From contig JASANH010001061.1 in the NCBI GenBank assembly GCA_030248295.1, positions 733,791 to 797,790 of the forward strand: a stretch of DNA of 64,000 bases, given 5' to 3'. The notes under the pieces were generated by a model. That model saw only the letters and a list, made by a program, of their open reading frames with translations, did no database searches and was not told the origin of the DNA. The position numbers and the translations under genes are program-made. Shown here one piece after another: positions 1 to 25,691 of the stretch (within the stretch, counting starts at the first letter, position 1; each line of letters opens with the position of its first letter). This DNA comes from Mesodorylaimus sp. YZB2_4. Its lineage: Eukaryota > Nematoda > Enoplea > Dorylaimida > Dorylaimidae.

Positions 1-1197
1 ATTTGGGCGAATGAGTGACCACGAATCTGACTTCATCGCCCGACAATTGGAACGTGTTCTGCAACCATCCCAGTCGTTGATCCACCGTCTTCACGTGGAA
101 ATTGAGCCAATATTTGGCTTTGGTCACAATTCTGAGTATGGCTTCCTTGGAGAATTTCTTCGATTCCAAATATCGAATACGAGCTTGCAAATCGTCCAAC
201 GATTGTTGAAGAATCCATGGATTGAATGTGACAAAGTCACCCAACTCTTCCAACGGCACACCAATCGTTTCGGTCAGAAATTGAAAAACGGGTCGAACAT
301 TTTGTTCCCAATCCAATTTTAAAATCCAATCGGCCACGTTGTGCAGGTTATCGAATTTGGATAAATTTACACCGATATCGACCAGATTTCGAAGAAGTTC
401 CGAATCGTTCACCAGCGTAGTCAGCGTGTAAGTTTGCAATTGAGCTCGCGGTTTTCGTCTGGCAGCTGGCATTGGACGCTCCAGTGGCTCGTATCGACCA
501 ATGTCAGTCGATGGCGCGTTGACAGCTGGCGGGTGTGGGCGCTCGTCGATCAAGTCTAGAAACAGTACGAATAATCAGGTGACCAGGGGTGAATAACGTA
601 ATTGATTGCTGATCACGTGATCACAGTCAAATCACGAGATCCATCGCTCGATCAGTCACGTGATCGGGCGATCAGTCACGTGATCGGGCGATCAGTCGCG
701 TGACCGGGCGATCAGTCACGTGATCATGGATCAGACACGTGATTTGCTGATCAATCACATAATTCAACAATGCGTCACGTGATCGCAGGGCAGATCAAGT
801 GCTTCGAAATTAATCATCTTTCGATGCGAAAGAAAATCTTCATAGACTCACCGCCTTCCATTTGCCTCTGTCCATCTTTCGTCTCCACCACGTCCTCCTC
901 GATTTCATTGAAGGCCAGTTTGTTGACCCTGACCATGGCGTTCTCGTCTTCGACCTCTTGTGGCCACCTGGGATGACCATAAAAAGATGCTAAGCGTTGG
1001 CCAGGCCCAGTGTCCTCGACCACTTGCTCCTCGTTGGCACGCTTTCTTCGCACACCATATCCGAATCGAATGGACGACGAAGGTCCCTCGTCAGACGACA
1101 CTGAGGACACGACTCCGCCACGTACTCGCCGATCGATTATTAGAATTATAGATCGATTCGAAGATCGATGAAGAAATGAACTCACTCGTCGGAACAT
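1..1197 (-). CDS. MTERF3: MTERF3, mitochondrial transcription termination factor 3 (3' end beyond window)
   Basis: Two exons are visible in transcription order: 1197-852 and 555-1; the gene runs off the left edge. They join in phase through a 296 bp GT-AG intron. The roughly 300 visible residues contain mTERF-type helical repeats; recognisable stretches are VADWILKLDWEQNVRPVF, ETIGVPLEELGDFVT and YLESKKFSKEAI, matching the MTERF3 branch as I remember it. MTERF3 family proteins bind mitochondrial DNA or rRNA and act in transcription and ribosome assembly in the matrix. The N-terminus from ATG 1197 is Arg/Ser-rich and nearly free of acidic residues for about 35 residues, as expected for a mitochondrial presequence, which is why this start is chosen. 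A good splice acceptor (ATTATTTTAG) lies 5 bases before that ATG. The intron carries a 20 bp tandem repeat. Confidence 0.9.
604..790. repeat. 20 bp tandem repeat of CACGTG palindromes in MTERF3 intron
   Basis: A unit close to ATCAGTCACGTGATCGGGCG starts at 651, 671, 691 and 711, with degenerate units on both sides. Perfect CACGTG occurs at 614-619, 657-662, 677-682, 717-722, 736-741 and 776-781, and the 691 unit carries CGCGTG instead. It fills most of the intron between the two visible MTERF3 exons. Confidence 0.9.
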
Positions 1198-1421
1198 TGA
1201 TGATTCTAAAATAATTCAAGGTCAATCCAGCATAAACCCTTTCCACTTAATTCCTCCCTGGCCTTGGTCGGCTAAAGTTGTCACGGACCCACGAAATTAC
1301 CAACCTACTTTCCAGCCAATCATATACCAAATCGATCACTCGATCATCCACAAATCACCAACAAACTTTGAAGACAACTTTACTCAAAAAACTCATGTCC
1401 GAACATGCGTCAAAAATGCCA

Positions 1422-14774
<13,353 letters not shown>

Positions 14775-15109
14775 TGGCCAGGGGAGTCTTGGACTCGTGC
14801 TTGCTATGGTGCTAGTGTATGCAGATTTTGCCAATTTTTGCATTTGTGCAGAAATTAAAGATCTGATGCAAAGAGTTATGGGGCTTGCTTTTATTGGTTG
14901 CTGCCATGTTGACCCTATCTGAAACGATATTTTACACAATTATTGTTAGAACACACTTGGCAGAGGCTTGATGCTGTTGAACTGGGTAGGCCTAGCTGGT
15001 GTCTGCTGATTTCTCACTTCGAGGGAAAGGACAGAGGAAAGGTCCCAGTTTCGCGCGCACGTTCCACAAGGGCCTGATGACAGTCGAGTGCGCACACGCC
15101 TGCCACTTT

Positions 15110-15400
15110 TGAGCAATTTTTCTCGAAATTTCTTGCTAACCATGTGGTTGATGTCAGCGACAATTTCGTATAGAAAAATGCGCTCTATCGACTAGATGTC
15201 TTTGTTTTATTTTTTTCCAAAGGTTGAACAATGTTCTTTCATTTACAGCGGAAAAATATGTAAACAATCTTCGCAAAAAACTGAAACTGATAAAGCACAG
15301 TTTTCTCTTTAAAATTGTCGCTGACATGAACCAACGTTATCGCTAAGAATTTTGAGAAAAATCGCCGTAAAGTGGCGACTGCGAATTCGGTGCACACGCG
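15110..15400. mobile_element. Palindromic foldback repeat, copy 1
   Basis: The arms are CTCGAAATTTCTTGCTA and GTCAGCGACAATTT on the left, and AAAATTGTCGCTGAC and TATCGCTAAGAATTTTGAG on the right. A near-identical arrangement is at 33290-33600, so this is a repeat family made of two inverted arms around a short AT-rich loop. Confidence 0.75.
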
Positions 15401-17004
15401 CCTGGGGTGCGGTTACCAGTTTACAATAAGCCCTCACGCTCGAGGTAGACTTTTTATGAATCCACTGCATAAATAAGATCCCAGGAGGGAAAAATTGCAA
15501 CATATTTTATCATCGAAGTTCTCAAAAACGTGACTGACGATTTTAGTCCCAAAATCAGCCCAGACACCCTCGCAGAGCATGGAATTCCCTGAATGAGCAT
15601 AATTTCTTCTTCGCTATCAAAACATCACGGCAGGCTGCCGCAGGGCATACGTTGATTTTTCCCAAATCATCTTTTCCACAAGATTCAAATATTTAAATTT
15701 CAAATCAAAAAATATTTTAGAATGGATTTTTTAAAAATTGAATTTCAAAAAATTTAAATCTTGGACAACCTAAGCTTTGAAAATTTAAAAATTCGCAGCC
15801 AAAAAATTTGATTTTAAAACGATTAAAGCCGCTAAATTCAAAATTTGAAAACCCTAGAAACAGTTGTTTTCGAGAACTTCGAAACCTTAAAATTTAATGA
15901 ACTTCAAAATTTTTTTTAAAAAGGAAATAAACCATAAATCGGGCGATCGAAACCTGTTAAAAAATTGAAGGTGATGATTTGAAGCGAAGAAGAAATTATC
16001 TCATCAGGGAATCCAGCTCTGCGGGGGGAAAACAAAAACCCCCCCAAAAAACCACCCCCCCCCCTTCCACGCACGCGCGAAAAACCGCATTTTGAATACT
16101 TTTTTTACGGGCGTCCTGTTTGTTTTTTTAAAAGTCTGGCGCGACCCAGATTTCCTGTTGGCCTCCTTTGTTGTCTCGCCCGCTGGCTGACCTGCCGTCT
16201 CCGCAGCCTAGGGTGTGGCTAATTTGCATGGATCCCTGTGCTGGCTTGGCTGCCATTCGGGCGCGGGAAAGCTGCACTGGCGGCAGGAAGTCTCCAGGTT
16301 TTGGGTTTTTTGGGAAAACAGGTTCACAAAAAAGGGTTTTTGCGTTTTCTGTTTTCCCTGTTTTTGTGTAAATAGATCCACAAAAACGCAGTGGTTTTTT
16401 GAATCTATTTTCAGGGCGGAGCTACGACTAAAAAAAAACAAGATGAAAAATTGGATTCGAAATGCCATTTTTGCAGTTTAAAAACTGGCAGATTCTATCG
16501 ATTCCAGCGGAGTCTTCTGCAAATTCGCCGTCTACTTTCTGGGTTCGTTCAGCTTTTCAAAAATTCGAATTTCGCGTTTTTTGGAATTTAAAGATCGAGA
16601 ACCAGCAATAGAAGTAATGTGAAGTGGATTTTTTCAAATGTCATCGGTTGTCCTAGCTACAAAACACAATTTGTGGAAAAAATTTGTAAGTAAATTTTTG
16701 ACGCATCAATTTTTTTTGGAAAATTTGAATTTTGAAAATGGCGCGAAAATGCGGGTACCGAAAGTGTGCGTATTCAAACCGTAAATGCCCTTCTTTGTTC
16801 AGTGTAGGCCTAACGTGGGTCGATTCGGGACTGTGCCCTGCGTTGTGTGTTGCGCAAACAACGAGGCGCGGGGAAAATATCAATGAAATTAGATTTTTTG
16901 AACTAAAATCGGAAACTGAGTGATCGCGTTTTGACTTTGCTGCCTTTTCTGACATGTTAATTCTCTGAAGAAATAGGAATTTTAAAGTCGGGAATCAGAT
17001 TTCT

Positions 17005-17095
17005 CGTAATCGATCGATCGATTAGATCGCTCGATCGATTGATTTATCGATCGATCGATTAGATCGCTCGATCGATAAATCAATCGACCAAGTCA
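17005..17095. repeat. ATCGATCG palindromic low-complexity stretch
   Basis: Repeated CGATCGATCGATTAGATCGC and its reverse complement form a near-perfect self-complementary stretch. I see no other feature here. Confidence 0.8.
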
Positions 17096-18618
17096 GGCTG
17101 TAGTGATTGGAATGTGAGAAAATGATCCAGGAAAAATCGAATTTTGTCTGGAAATCTGAAAAAGTTAGGGAAAATCATTTTCTGCTCCTCATGAACCTCA
17201 TCCAGTTTTTAGGCGAGGCATCTCTAGTATAGGTTCAAAGAAATTTAGTGTGCGTGTTGTTGGAAAGGGACTCAAAATCAGTCTAATGACTTGGATTTTG
17301 ACCGATAAAATATCTACTGCGCTGGGCATTTTTGACTGCTTTTTAGGCAACTGCAGCGCAGGGCCAAAATTTCAGAATTCAACTCTGAAAAAAGATATTT
17401 AACGCGATTTAAAGTCATTAATTAGGACACGGAAAACTTTTGCTTTGAGTGGGATTTGAACCCGCGCTTCCGTACATGCCTAATGTACTGAAACCCTTTT
17501 TCTGGTTTCGAAGGACTTAATCGAGAACCAGTGCCATCTGGCGCCTGCGGCATTCTAGTATGCGGCAAGGGTCTTCGGAATTGGAGCCTGAGACTTCACA
17601 GGTCAGAAATCTTTTCCATGAGACAGGGGGGCACCTTGATATCCGAATAAACCCGGGGTCGTGCTCACTTCGACTATCCCACCATTTTCACTGCAGCCTT
17701 GGCGTGTGCCGACATGGATGATTTTCCGCTGACAGCAAAAATATTTGATCGTCATTTTACAATTTCGGCATGGAAACGTTTCGAATTGGCCGATAAGCTG
17801 ATACTTCAGTCGATCCATACGACTCCGTCAAGGATCCTGCCTGGATCTTCGAGCCGCATCTACAGTATGGCCGAATTCTGATCAATTTGACCAGGATGCC
17901 CTCCGGTTTGGTCTGGCCGATGTGTTGATTTTGATATTTTCTCTGACCGATTATCGACGAATTTTTATTCTCACGTTCATGAGTCGACTCCAGCACGGAA
18001 TGGAGGGAAAAGGATCGGGAATAGATTATTTCACAGGCTTCCTGCATTGCAAAATTTGAATTTCCCGCGTCAAGCCTCTTATGGCAAGTTTGCATAAATG
18101 AAAAGTTCCTCACTTTAAACTGCGCTATTGTGTTGACAAATTTTCTGTTGACAGTTTTTCTTGATTTATTATGGCTTTAAACTTGTTTTCTTTTGAAAAA
18201 AGTGGCCAGAAGTTGGTGCTTTATTGTTCAAAAGCTTTCAAGAGCGCGAGTTTTGAATTGAGGGACTCTTCGCCTATGCAAAATTGTCATAAGCGGCTCG
18301 CAGCGGGAAATTCAAATTTTGCATTGTGTGAGATCTGTGAAATGGCTTCTAGATCGATATGAACTTTGCATGCTCGGCCATAGGATTGACGGGCGTGTTA
18401 TCCAGTCCGTGCTTGGGAGCGAAGGTGGATATCGTTTTTGTGACATGGAGATGAGGGAGTAAAATTATGTCATGATCTAGTGTCTGCGATTTTGATTTTT
18501 GTCGTCGTATCGACCTGGAATATTGGTTTTAACTCGGCTGACCTGTGCTCTTACTTTGCTTCGACAGCTGCTACAGGCGACTTGCGGTGGATTTGATAAA
18601 GCGATCGCGCGGCGTAAG

Positions 18619-21600
18619 ATGGCATCGGCAGCTGTCGCTGGAGATATCTGGGACGAATTGGAAAGTGATCCTGGTTTGTTCACGTTGCTAATAGAAGAGT
18701 ATGGCGTTCGTGGAGTTCAAGTGGAAGAAATCTACGATCTCGAATCGTCGATCGCGCAGAAGTAAGCTTAGTTTTAATTTTTTGATAGGCGGGCGTGGAA
18801 GAGGATGTGAGCGGGCCGAAAGTCCGACTGAAATGGAAAGGTGGGTTCTTCCATGCAGGGGAAATCAACAATCCTTCCTCACCCCCTTCCTCCCAGAGGC
18901 AGAGGAAGCGACTCCCCAAGCAAGGCCTCGCCAACCTCAGTAAAGGCGTGAGTCAGTCGGCTAGGCCATTTGGCGCGGGCATTGGTACTGAACGCCGCAA
19001 ACAGAAATCAGGCGGACCCAAGATTCCCTAAAATGTAGGTTCAACAATGGAATCCTCCGTGCCGACATGCATTTTCCTGCGAAAATTCAAAAACAGAATG
19101 CCATCTTTGTTTTGTCATTAGCGGTCGCTTTTTCGGCTGCTGCGCAATGTAGGCCATACTGCCGCCCCCATCTGGTACCTCTATCTGGAAATGTCTCGGC
19201 GTGGTGAACTTGGGAAGATAGGAGATGGGCACTCGCTTCATTCCGTTGACTGACACAGCGTGAGTCCAAGCCTGTCGTTTACTGTTTGAATTCCGAAACG
19301 TCAAGCCTGCACTTTATCTGCATGCCAACTTTAAAAAGCAAATGCCAAAAATTAATTATCACTTACGATTAGCTCTCCAAAAATGAGACGCTGTTGCTGT
19401 TGTACTCGTGCATTCAAGCCAGTCACCTCTATAGATGTGTTTCCCACTGTCAGTCTGGATGGAGCCATCAGAATCCACACCTGGATTCACTGTGGAATCC
19501 ATGCGGCACCACAGATTATCAACCCGATTCCAGTAGAGGCCCACGTGGTTGTATTATGGATTGGCATGAATCCACGAGGAATCATTGGATCCCCAGTGGC
19601 CATGGCCCGCACTCTGTGAAGGTTGCCCCCAGCCGTCCTGATGAGCGAGGGGCCAACTCGACCAGGTTCCCTCTGAACCACTGGGAGCACCTCCGCCAAG
19701 GGTGCCCTGTGTTGGCACCAGCGTCTCGGGATGACACTGACATGAGAGGTGGTCCTTGCCGAACGACGTGCGGGGACCGACATCCATCTTTTGACGCAGA
19801 TGCTATGCCCAGAGGCCAGATCTACAGTACATGTCTAGGCCTCACCTTTGTCTCGGTCTAAGGCCAGTTTACACTCAGAGACTGTGCTGGTCCACAGTAC
19901 AGCTCGGCCTGTGGCCTGTTGGGTTAGGCGTCTGCCTATCACGCCAGGTGTGCAGTTTCGGGCGAGTGTTCGACTCCCGGTCGGGGACTTATTTGGTGCA
20001 TGTGTCCCTTCATCCTCGAGTGCGCATACCTGCCTTTGGTCATGCGCTCGAATCCGGAGTCGGGGTTGCTGGTCTTGGCTCGGCGCCTGCTAAGAGTAGT
20101 GTATCACCGGCTTGCCGCCTGTTCTGTTTTCCAGTGGCACAGTTTACGGGCTCGTATTTCTGTTCAAATGTGGGAGAGGACGACGTGCGCGCGGAGCCGG
20201 TGCAGCCAAATCGGAAGCGGGGACTGTGGTGACGGATGAGAAAATAGTCAATGGCATGTTCTTCGCTCAGCAAGTAACTTTCTTTTCATCCTTTTTTCCA
20301 CATGCCGCACGAAATTGTCTTCTCTTTCGGCCTATTTAGATTGTCATCAACTCGTGCGCTACGAATGCTTTACTAAGCATATTGCTCAACTGCGGTGACC
20401 AAATCGAGCTGGGTCCTGGCCTGACTGCATTCAAGGAACAAACGTGCGGCATGTCTCCCACGGTAAGAGAACGAGGTCGAGCTGGGTCGGACCCTGGTCA
20501 TGCCAATGGCCCGTGTGTCAGCTCTCCCATATGATGCAAACATGGCGCAGTCGAGTCCGCTTGCAAGGAGTCGCTCTGTGGCCGTGTCTTCCAGCTGTTG
20601 GCTCGATCGCCAGTCGAGCTTCTACGAAAGGGCAGTCAGGATGCGGTGATGTTTTTGAGGCCCGTAATGGGGCCTGCCTGCTAGCAGTCGTGATATGATT
20701 GACCAGGCCGTGGGGCGAGCAGCCCTGACGGCAGACACTCTCCTAGGAGGGGAGGGTTCTTCCCTATTGCTTGTTGAGGGCCAGTTTCCTCATTCTCTGG
20801 TCGGCGTCCGCCACTCGACGCTTCGTGGTGAGTCCGTATTTGGCCAGTGGGGAAGGTTGTGTATTTGGTTGCCTTACTCACGAAGCAGTGTGTTGGCTTG
20901 GCTTCGTTGGCCGCTCGATACACTTTCCAGGAGAGACATAAACCCGTCGGGTTGATGTTTCCATCTCTGGCCTCCTGGGATGTCTGCCTGGATCCGCTAT
21001 CCGGACACCTTCTTCAATGGACGGCCGTTCAACCTGTTGCACGTGTGCGGGACCAGTTCTCAATGAGGATGCATTCCGGACCAGTCAGGGTTGCTGCCCA
21101 ACCAATGCGGGGTCAAGAATTCAAAGATAATTCAGATGTCATTCATTGGCGGCCCCTCCAGTTGGTTGAACTGCGTATCCAGGTGTTTGCATGAAGAAAT
21201 TCCCGAACATCAGACAAAGATATTTTGGCGGGAATTCAAAGTTTGGATCCGACCAACCTGCAGTTTTGGTCTGCTCCCTCATGTCGATCCGGCCCGGGTC
21301 GAGGGTCGGTCCATGCTGGTCTTGAATGTATTTGCCACTTGATTGCATCATTTTTTAATTCTCTACCCCCTCCCCCCATAGCTGTTGCAATTTTGCGGCC
21401 TGACTTCAATATTACGAAATCGCTTTTCGTTTTTTCAGGAGAAAGGAATTGCCATCGGCAAATCTGCCATACTTTCGTTGGTAAGATATCTGAACTTATT
21501 TCATCCCATTCGCAATCAGCTGCTCGAATTCTGTTTGCAGGCTCACAACAATCACGTCGCAGCCGATTTGCAAGTTGACGTGGAAGCATCGAAACCAAAA

Positions 21601-24600
21601 AAGAGTAAAAACAAGCGGGCCAAACGACGTGAAAAGAGTCAAGAAGCGTTCCATTTCGTGAGCTACCTTCCTATCGATGGCCGACTCTTTGAATTGGACG
21701 GCTTGAAATCGTGCCCGATCGATCACGGTAAGTTGTCCTCGAGCTGACGATGGAGTTGTCTGGGCCAGCACCAACCAATAATTGCCTTATCGGTCGGAGC
21801 TGGCGTTTATGGTGGACCGGGTGTTTGATAATAGACCTTTACTGAGATGAAAATTTTGCGCATCATTTTTCAAATTCCACCGTATTTAGTTAAATTTAAG
21901 CAAAGTGCGCGAAGGAAGTTAAAGTCAGTCTTGTACAAAATGCTTGCACGTGGACTTGACACTCGAATAGTTGGCCGAATATGGAGCGATGTCGAGAGTG
22001 ATGATTTGCGTCTTATCGAGTTACTCATAGTCACTTTTTTGGGATTTTCTGCGTGCAAGCCTATTTTACTCTCTGAAGCACATTTTTCAGTCATACAGCT
22101 TTTTTTAGCAGGAAGAAACTGCTAAAATAAATGCTGGCTTTACTCCCCTAAAAATTGGAAACGGAGCTGGTGCCGGCTGTAAGAAATCAGACAATATCTT
22201 CCAGCTTCCCCATGCCTTATACCATCGGCATTGTCGCTAGACTACGCGCGACTCGTGGCAATTTTGAGCGTATCTGAAATCTTCTTTCATTCTAGGCGAA
22301 ATTCCAAAAGGAACTGTGTGGACGCAATATTGTCAAACTATTATTAATGAACGTATCAAATCGGCCAATGCTAATCAGTAAGAATAAATTTTGTGGGGCT
22401 AATGTTTGACTCCCTGGGTGGCCTGGACGTGGTTTATGGAAGTCCCCTGTTTAGGAAATCGGATGAAATTCGTTACAACCTGATGGCCGTGGTGCCATCG
22501 AAGAAGGATGAATATGAGCGATCGTTGGAGATGTTGAAAGCGAACAAAGCAATTTTGTATGACGGATTGGGAAAGGTTCGTGACTGTTTTCTGAAGTTTT
22601 TATCGGCGAACAGCATCATCGGAAACCTGGGGGTCTTAAATTTCGAATGGGGTGGTCCAGAATGCAAAAGAACAAGTTTCCTGCATCCATTGCGTTTATG
22701 TCCAAGCCCGGGCCAGTTCCTGATCGGCGTCCAGCAGGCTGTTTACAGTGTGCGATCGAGCCAAGTGGCGATACTTGCCGTGATCTAGTGGATTCAGTGC
22801 TTCTTTGGTCTCCTGCAGATGCCTAAGCCTAGACAAGTCGAGTCACTGAAAACACACAGCCAGCAAAGGTACGGATCTCACCCGGGCTGAAGGGCAATCA
22901 CGGCAGCCCTCCTCCCTCACTGCCGAGTTGTCCAATAAGCGAGGTGTCTAGCGCACATTATCATTTTATCCCTGACCTCATCACCGTTCCCCTTTTAACG
23001 CCTGACAGGCTGATCCAAGTACGAGCAAGGCTGGACGCTGCAGTTTTCATTTACTGTGCGCAAAGTTTCTAGCCATTTTTAAATTCAATTTTTGGCGGGA
23101 AACGATATTTATCGGTGAATGTAGGATAACCCATTCCCAGCAGCAATTTGCTTAATGTTTTCTAAATGTACTATTTGATGGGTAAAACATGCGCAGGGGA
23201 CCCTGCCTCTAATGTCCATAGAGTAAATGGACTGATCCCCCAAATACCAGTCCACAGAATCCCAGTCCTGTGCCCAGGTCGTGGCCTAGCGGTTAAGGCG
23301 GCTGCCTCTGGGTGCGCACTTCAGTGGAGGGTTCGACTCCCGCCCTAGTCGAAAATAATTGTCAATCATGTGTTCCTTAGCCTTCGAGTGCGCTGTGTGG
23401 GGCCACACAGCCAGCAAAGGTTCGGGGATCACCCGGACTGAAGGGCAATCACGACCGCCCTCCTCCCTCACTGCCGAGTTATTCAATAGGCGAGGTGTCA
23501 TAAACTTTGACCTTAAAGGCGAAGTACACTCTAGAATCGATGTGGGAATATTGAAAACTGAATGATAGTCAAATTTAGCACCCACATTTTAGTGACGGTA
23601 CCCAAAATTCTGGGCCTTTAGCAGTCATGCAAAAAAAGTCGACATTCTTGATTGCAAATGGGGAATCATTGAGAAATGAAAATTTCGGCTACCCCTTATA
23701 ATAGGTGGGTGCTGAATCTGAATATCATACTTTTTTGTATATTCCGACGTCGATTCCAGAGTGCATCGTTTTTAACAGGGTTCATACAAGGAGAATAAAA
23801 TGACTTTCCCCAATTTTTCCATGTTTTCCAGACAAAATTAGACTTTTCCCGATAATTTTCACAATATCTTGGGAGTACGAAACCGATTTCATCTGATAAC
23901 ATCGTGATTAACAAGACCTCAGAAAAGGGGGTGATTCGAAAGTGTAAATCTTGAAATGCCTTGGCCTAACTGATTTCTCAGCTTTTTTAGACTTCCTGAC
24001 TTCCAGGCTTTTCCTCTTTTCTAACCTTGTATATCTACAGTTTTATGAACCCTACTTGACCTGAACTTTCAGTGTTGCGAGGGCGGGCTCAAAAATCTCA
24101 TTGTTTTGAAGATGGTAAAAACGACACTGTTTTTCTGGCGTAACAGTCGGAAATCGAAATGTTTTATTCGAACTCGATGTTTTTTTTGAGTGGCAGAGCG
24201 ATCTGGTCTTGGACATGGTTCGACCCCTATTGGAGTCAAAAACTGGCCAAATTTTTTAAAATCCGCTTGGCCGTCCAGGGGTCTTACGTGGGCCTTCTGG
24301 TTTCAGATACTGGCGAACAATGACATTTCAAAAATTGAAAAATTTTCTTTTCAGCTGCTCCAAGCCGAAGATCCGAAACTGATCAAAGAGGCGCGAGAGC
24401 GAATTAAGTCGTCGAATGGACAGAATATTGATACTGAGAGTAAAAATGTTCAAAATGTGGTCCCGCAAACGAAATGTCAGATGGATGAAGAAAAATTGAT
24501 TGAAGTGGCCAAAAGTCTTTCTTCGAGTCTCGATTTAATGGATCTCAGCGGGCCATTGACCGTGGTGACGAGTTGTGGCCAGGAGACAGCCGTCGATTTC

Positions 24601-25691
24601 GGTTTGTTGAGTGGAGGCGACGATGAGAGTGCATTGACTCGGCCAATAGACAATTTGGAAGTGGTCAAAGTGATCAAAAAGTCCAGTACGGTGGAATCGT
24701 TGTTGGAAAAAGGTAAAATCGAAAGTGGTGATTTGAAAAAAAAAGGAACTAGCCGAAAGTACAAGGCAAATGGCGCGGAAGAAGGCGGAGCGAATGCGAA
24801 TGGCACGAAAAATACGCAGCAACTTAACAAGTCGGTGATGGCGGTGAAATTGGCTACTAGTGGATCTGAGAAATTCTGCCTGTTCGAACCAGTGGTGAGT
24901 GCCTTGCGTGGCTGGGTTGGGGGGGGGGGCAGGTAGTAAGGTGGTGTTTGACTTGTGTATGAAAGTGGAATATTGTGCCAGTTTACAGAGGTGATCACCC
25001 AACATCTGAAAAAGGATATTTTATTCAGCTGAAAGTTGGATTTGAAATTCCCGCTAAAAATGTGTTTAGGCGACGAAACCAGAGAGTTTAGATGACGGCC
25101 TTGGGAGTCAGTGAATAAGTTAAAATTGATTTAGTGAAACTATTAATTAGGGGAAAAATAAATTTTTGTCTGAGAAATTAGGGGAAATGATTTTCAGCTC
25201 CTTGTGTGAACCCAGTGCATTTTCAGCGTCAAAAGCGTGTCTCTGTTGCGGGAGACACGATAGCATCTCTTTGCTTAACTTCCGGCAGTGTCCGTACGGG
25301 TACTGTACGTGGTTGACTTGCTTGCGCTGATAAGGGCTATGCAATGGAATCGAAAGATTGTTCGGTATATACTGAATCAATTGTCTGTTTTCCAGGGTCT
25401 GGCGGCTTATATTCAACGCTTGCAAGACAAGGCGCAGAGCGTGGAGCGTCTGCTTAAAGATGAAATAGCCGATCGAGCCCGGTGGCAGATGGAAGATGAA
25501 CAGCGAAGAGGCGGTAATAAGGCATCCGTGGTGGAAGATGACCCGGAACCTGTGAGGCGTTTTAGTCGTGTCAGTCTTAGCCAAGCTGATAATCAAGTTT
25601 CTTGTTTCAGCCAGAACCGAAGAGTGGAAGTGGAAAGAGGAAGGGAGAAAAAAATGGAAACGATGGGGCTGGAAAGAAACGAAAACTGTAA
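18619..25691 (+). CDS. BAP1: BAP1 / Calypso, nuclear ubiquitin C-terminal hydrolase
   Basis: Ten exons: 18619-18761, 20135-20273, 20340-20462, 21439-21480, 21541-21727, 22296-22377, 22455-22575, 24355-24894, 25396-25551, 25611-25691; about 537 residues. BAP1 with an ASXL partner removes monoubiquitin from histone H2A. The start block ([20 protein letters not shown]) is closer to BAP1 than to UCHL5. Catalytic residues are visible: Gln before [10 protein letters not shown], Cys about 100, His about 187 in [10 protein letters not shown], Asp about 202 in [10 protein letters not shown] lysine-rich patch ([15 protein letters not shown]) precedes the His. [11 protein letters not shown] and a long acidic middle region follow. 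The ULD is represented by [20 protein letters not shown] ... DEQRR, then the protein goes straight to a basic tail ending KKRKL. Introns 18762-20134, 20463-21438 and 22576-24354 are repeat-rich. The exon 8-9 junction is the least certain. Confidence 0.93.
19905..20060 (+). repeat. tRNA-derived SINE-like repeat
   Basis: A box-like GTTGGGTTAGGCGTCTGCC and B box-like GTTCGACTCCCG are followed by GTGTCCCTTCATCCTCGAGTG and CGCATACC. Similar order occurs at 57308-57420, 57770-57880 and 63355-63560. It is in BAP1 intron 1. Confidence 0.75.
20840..20975 (+). repeat. Dispersed repeat with CGTCGGGTTGATGTTTC core
   Basis: This is the plus-orientation partner of 8185-8370. It includes GGGGAAGGTTGTG, TTTGGTTGCCTTA, GCTTCGTTGGCCGCTCGATA and CGTCGGGTTGATGTTTC. 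It sits in the BAP1 intron 20463-21438. Confidence 0.6.
22845..22950 (+). repeat. 3' body of SINE-like repeat
   Basis: ACACACAGCCAGCAAAGGT, CTGAAGGGCAATCACGGC and CCTCCCTCACTGCCGAGTTG match the body of the fuller repeat at 23276-23500. No tRNA-like head is seen before it. Confidence 0.7.
23276..23500 (+). repeat. tRNA-derived SINE-like repeat with body
   Basis: GTCGTGGCCTAGCGGTTAAG is A box-like and GGGTTCGACTCCCG is B box-like at normal spacing. The body has TTCCTTAGCCTTCGAGTGCG, CACACAGCCAGCAAAGG, GGGCAATCACGACC and CTCACTGCCGAG. It is in the BAP1 intron 22576-24354. Confidence 0.8.
23776..24054. mobile_element. Foldback element, CAGGGTTCATA termini
   Basis: CAGGGTTCATA at 23776-23786 is inverted as TATGAACCCTA at 24044-24054. 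A second shared piece, ACAAGG/CCTTGT, lies further in on each side. The interior is rich in TTTCCC, CTTCC and related words. 41373-41749 belongs to the same family. Confidence 0.75.

Larger units (their letters stand above)
14775..18618. other. Gene-free region between EIF2AK1 and BAP1
   Basis: No coding exon could be supported. It holds the palindromic foldback copy at 15110-15400, AT-rich TTAAAATTT-type sequence at 15650-15970, a C/A homopolymer stretch at 16020-16062, an ATCGAT-rich palindromic stretch at 17005-17095, a T-arm-like fragment (-) near 17447-17470, and GCGGGAAATTCAAATTT words near 18040 and 18300. The BAP1 promoter must be in the last part. Confidence 0.6.

Noticed and set aside
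604..790. CRISPR-like array
   Set aside because: The 20 bp units are contiguous without unique spacers, and the context is a eukaryotic intron.
814..851. Extension of MTERF3 exon 1 to the frame stop at 814
   Set aside because: A GTGAGT donor follows 852 and joining to 555 restores the family reading frame.
17603..18113. Small frames with Cys pairs around 17700
   Set aside because: No splice sites giving a longer product, no signal peptide, and they include a dispersed GCGGGAAATTCAAATTT repeat word.
24477..25005. Long antisense frames opposite BAP1 exon 8
   Set aside because: They mirror a long stop-poor coding exon; no splice or domain support.
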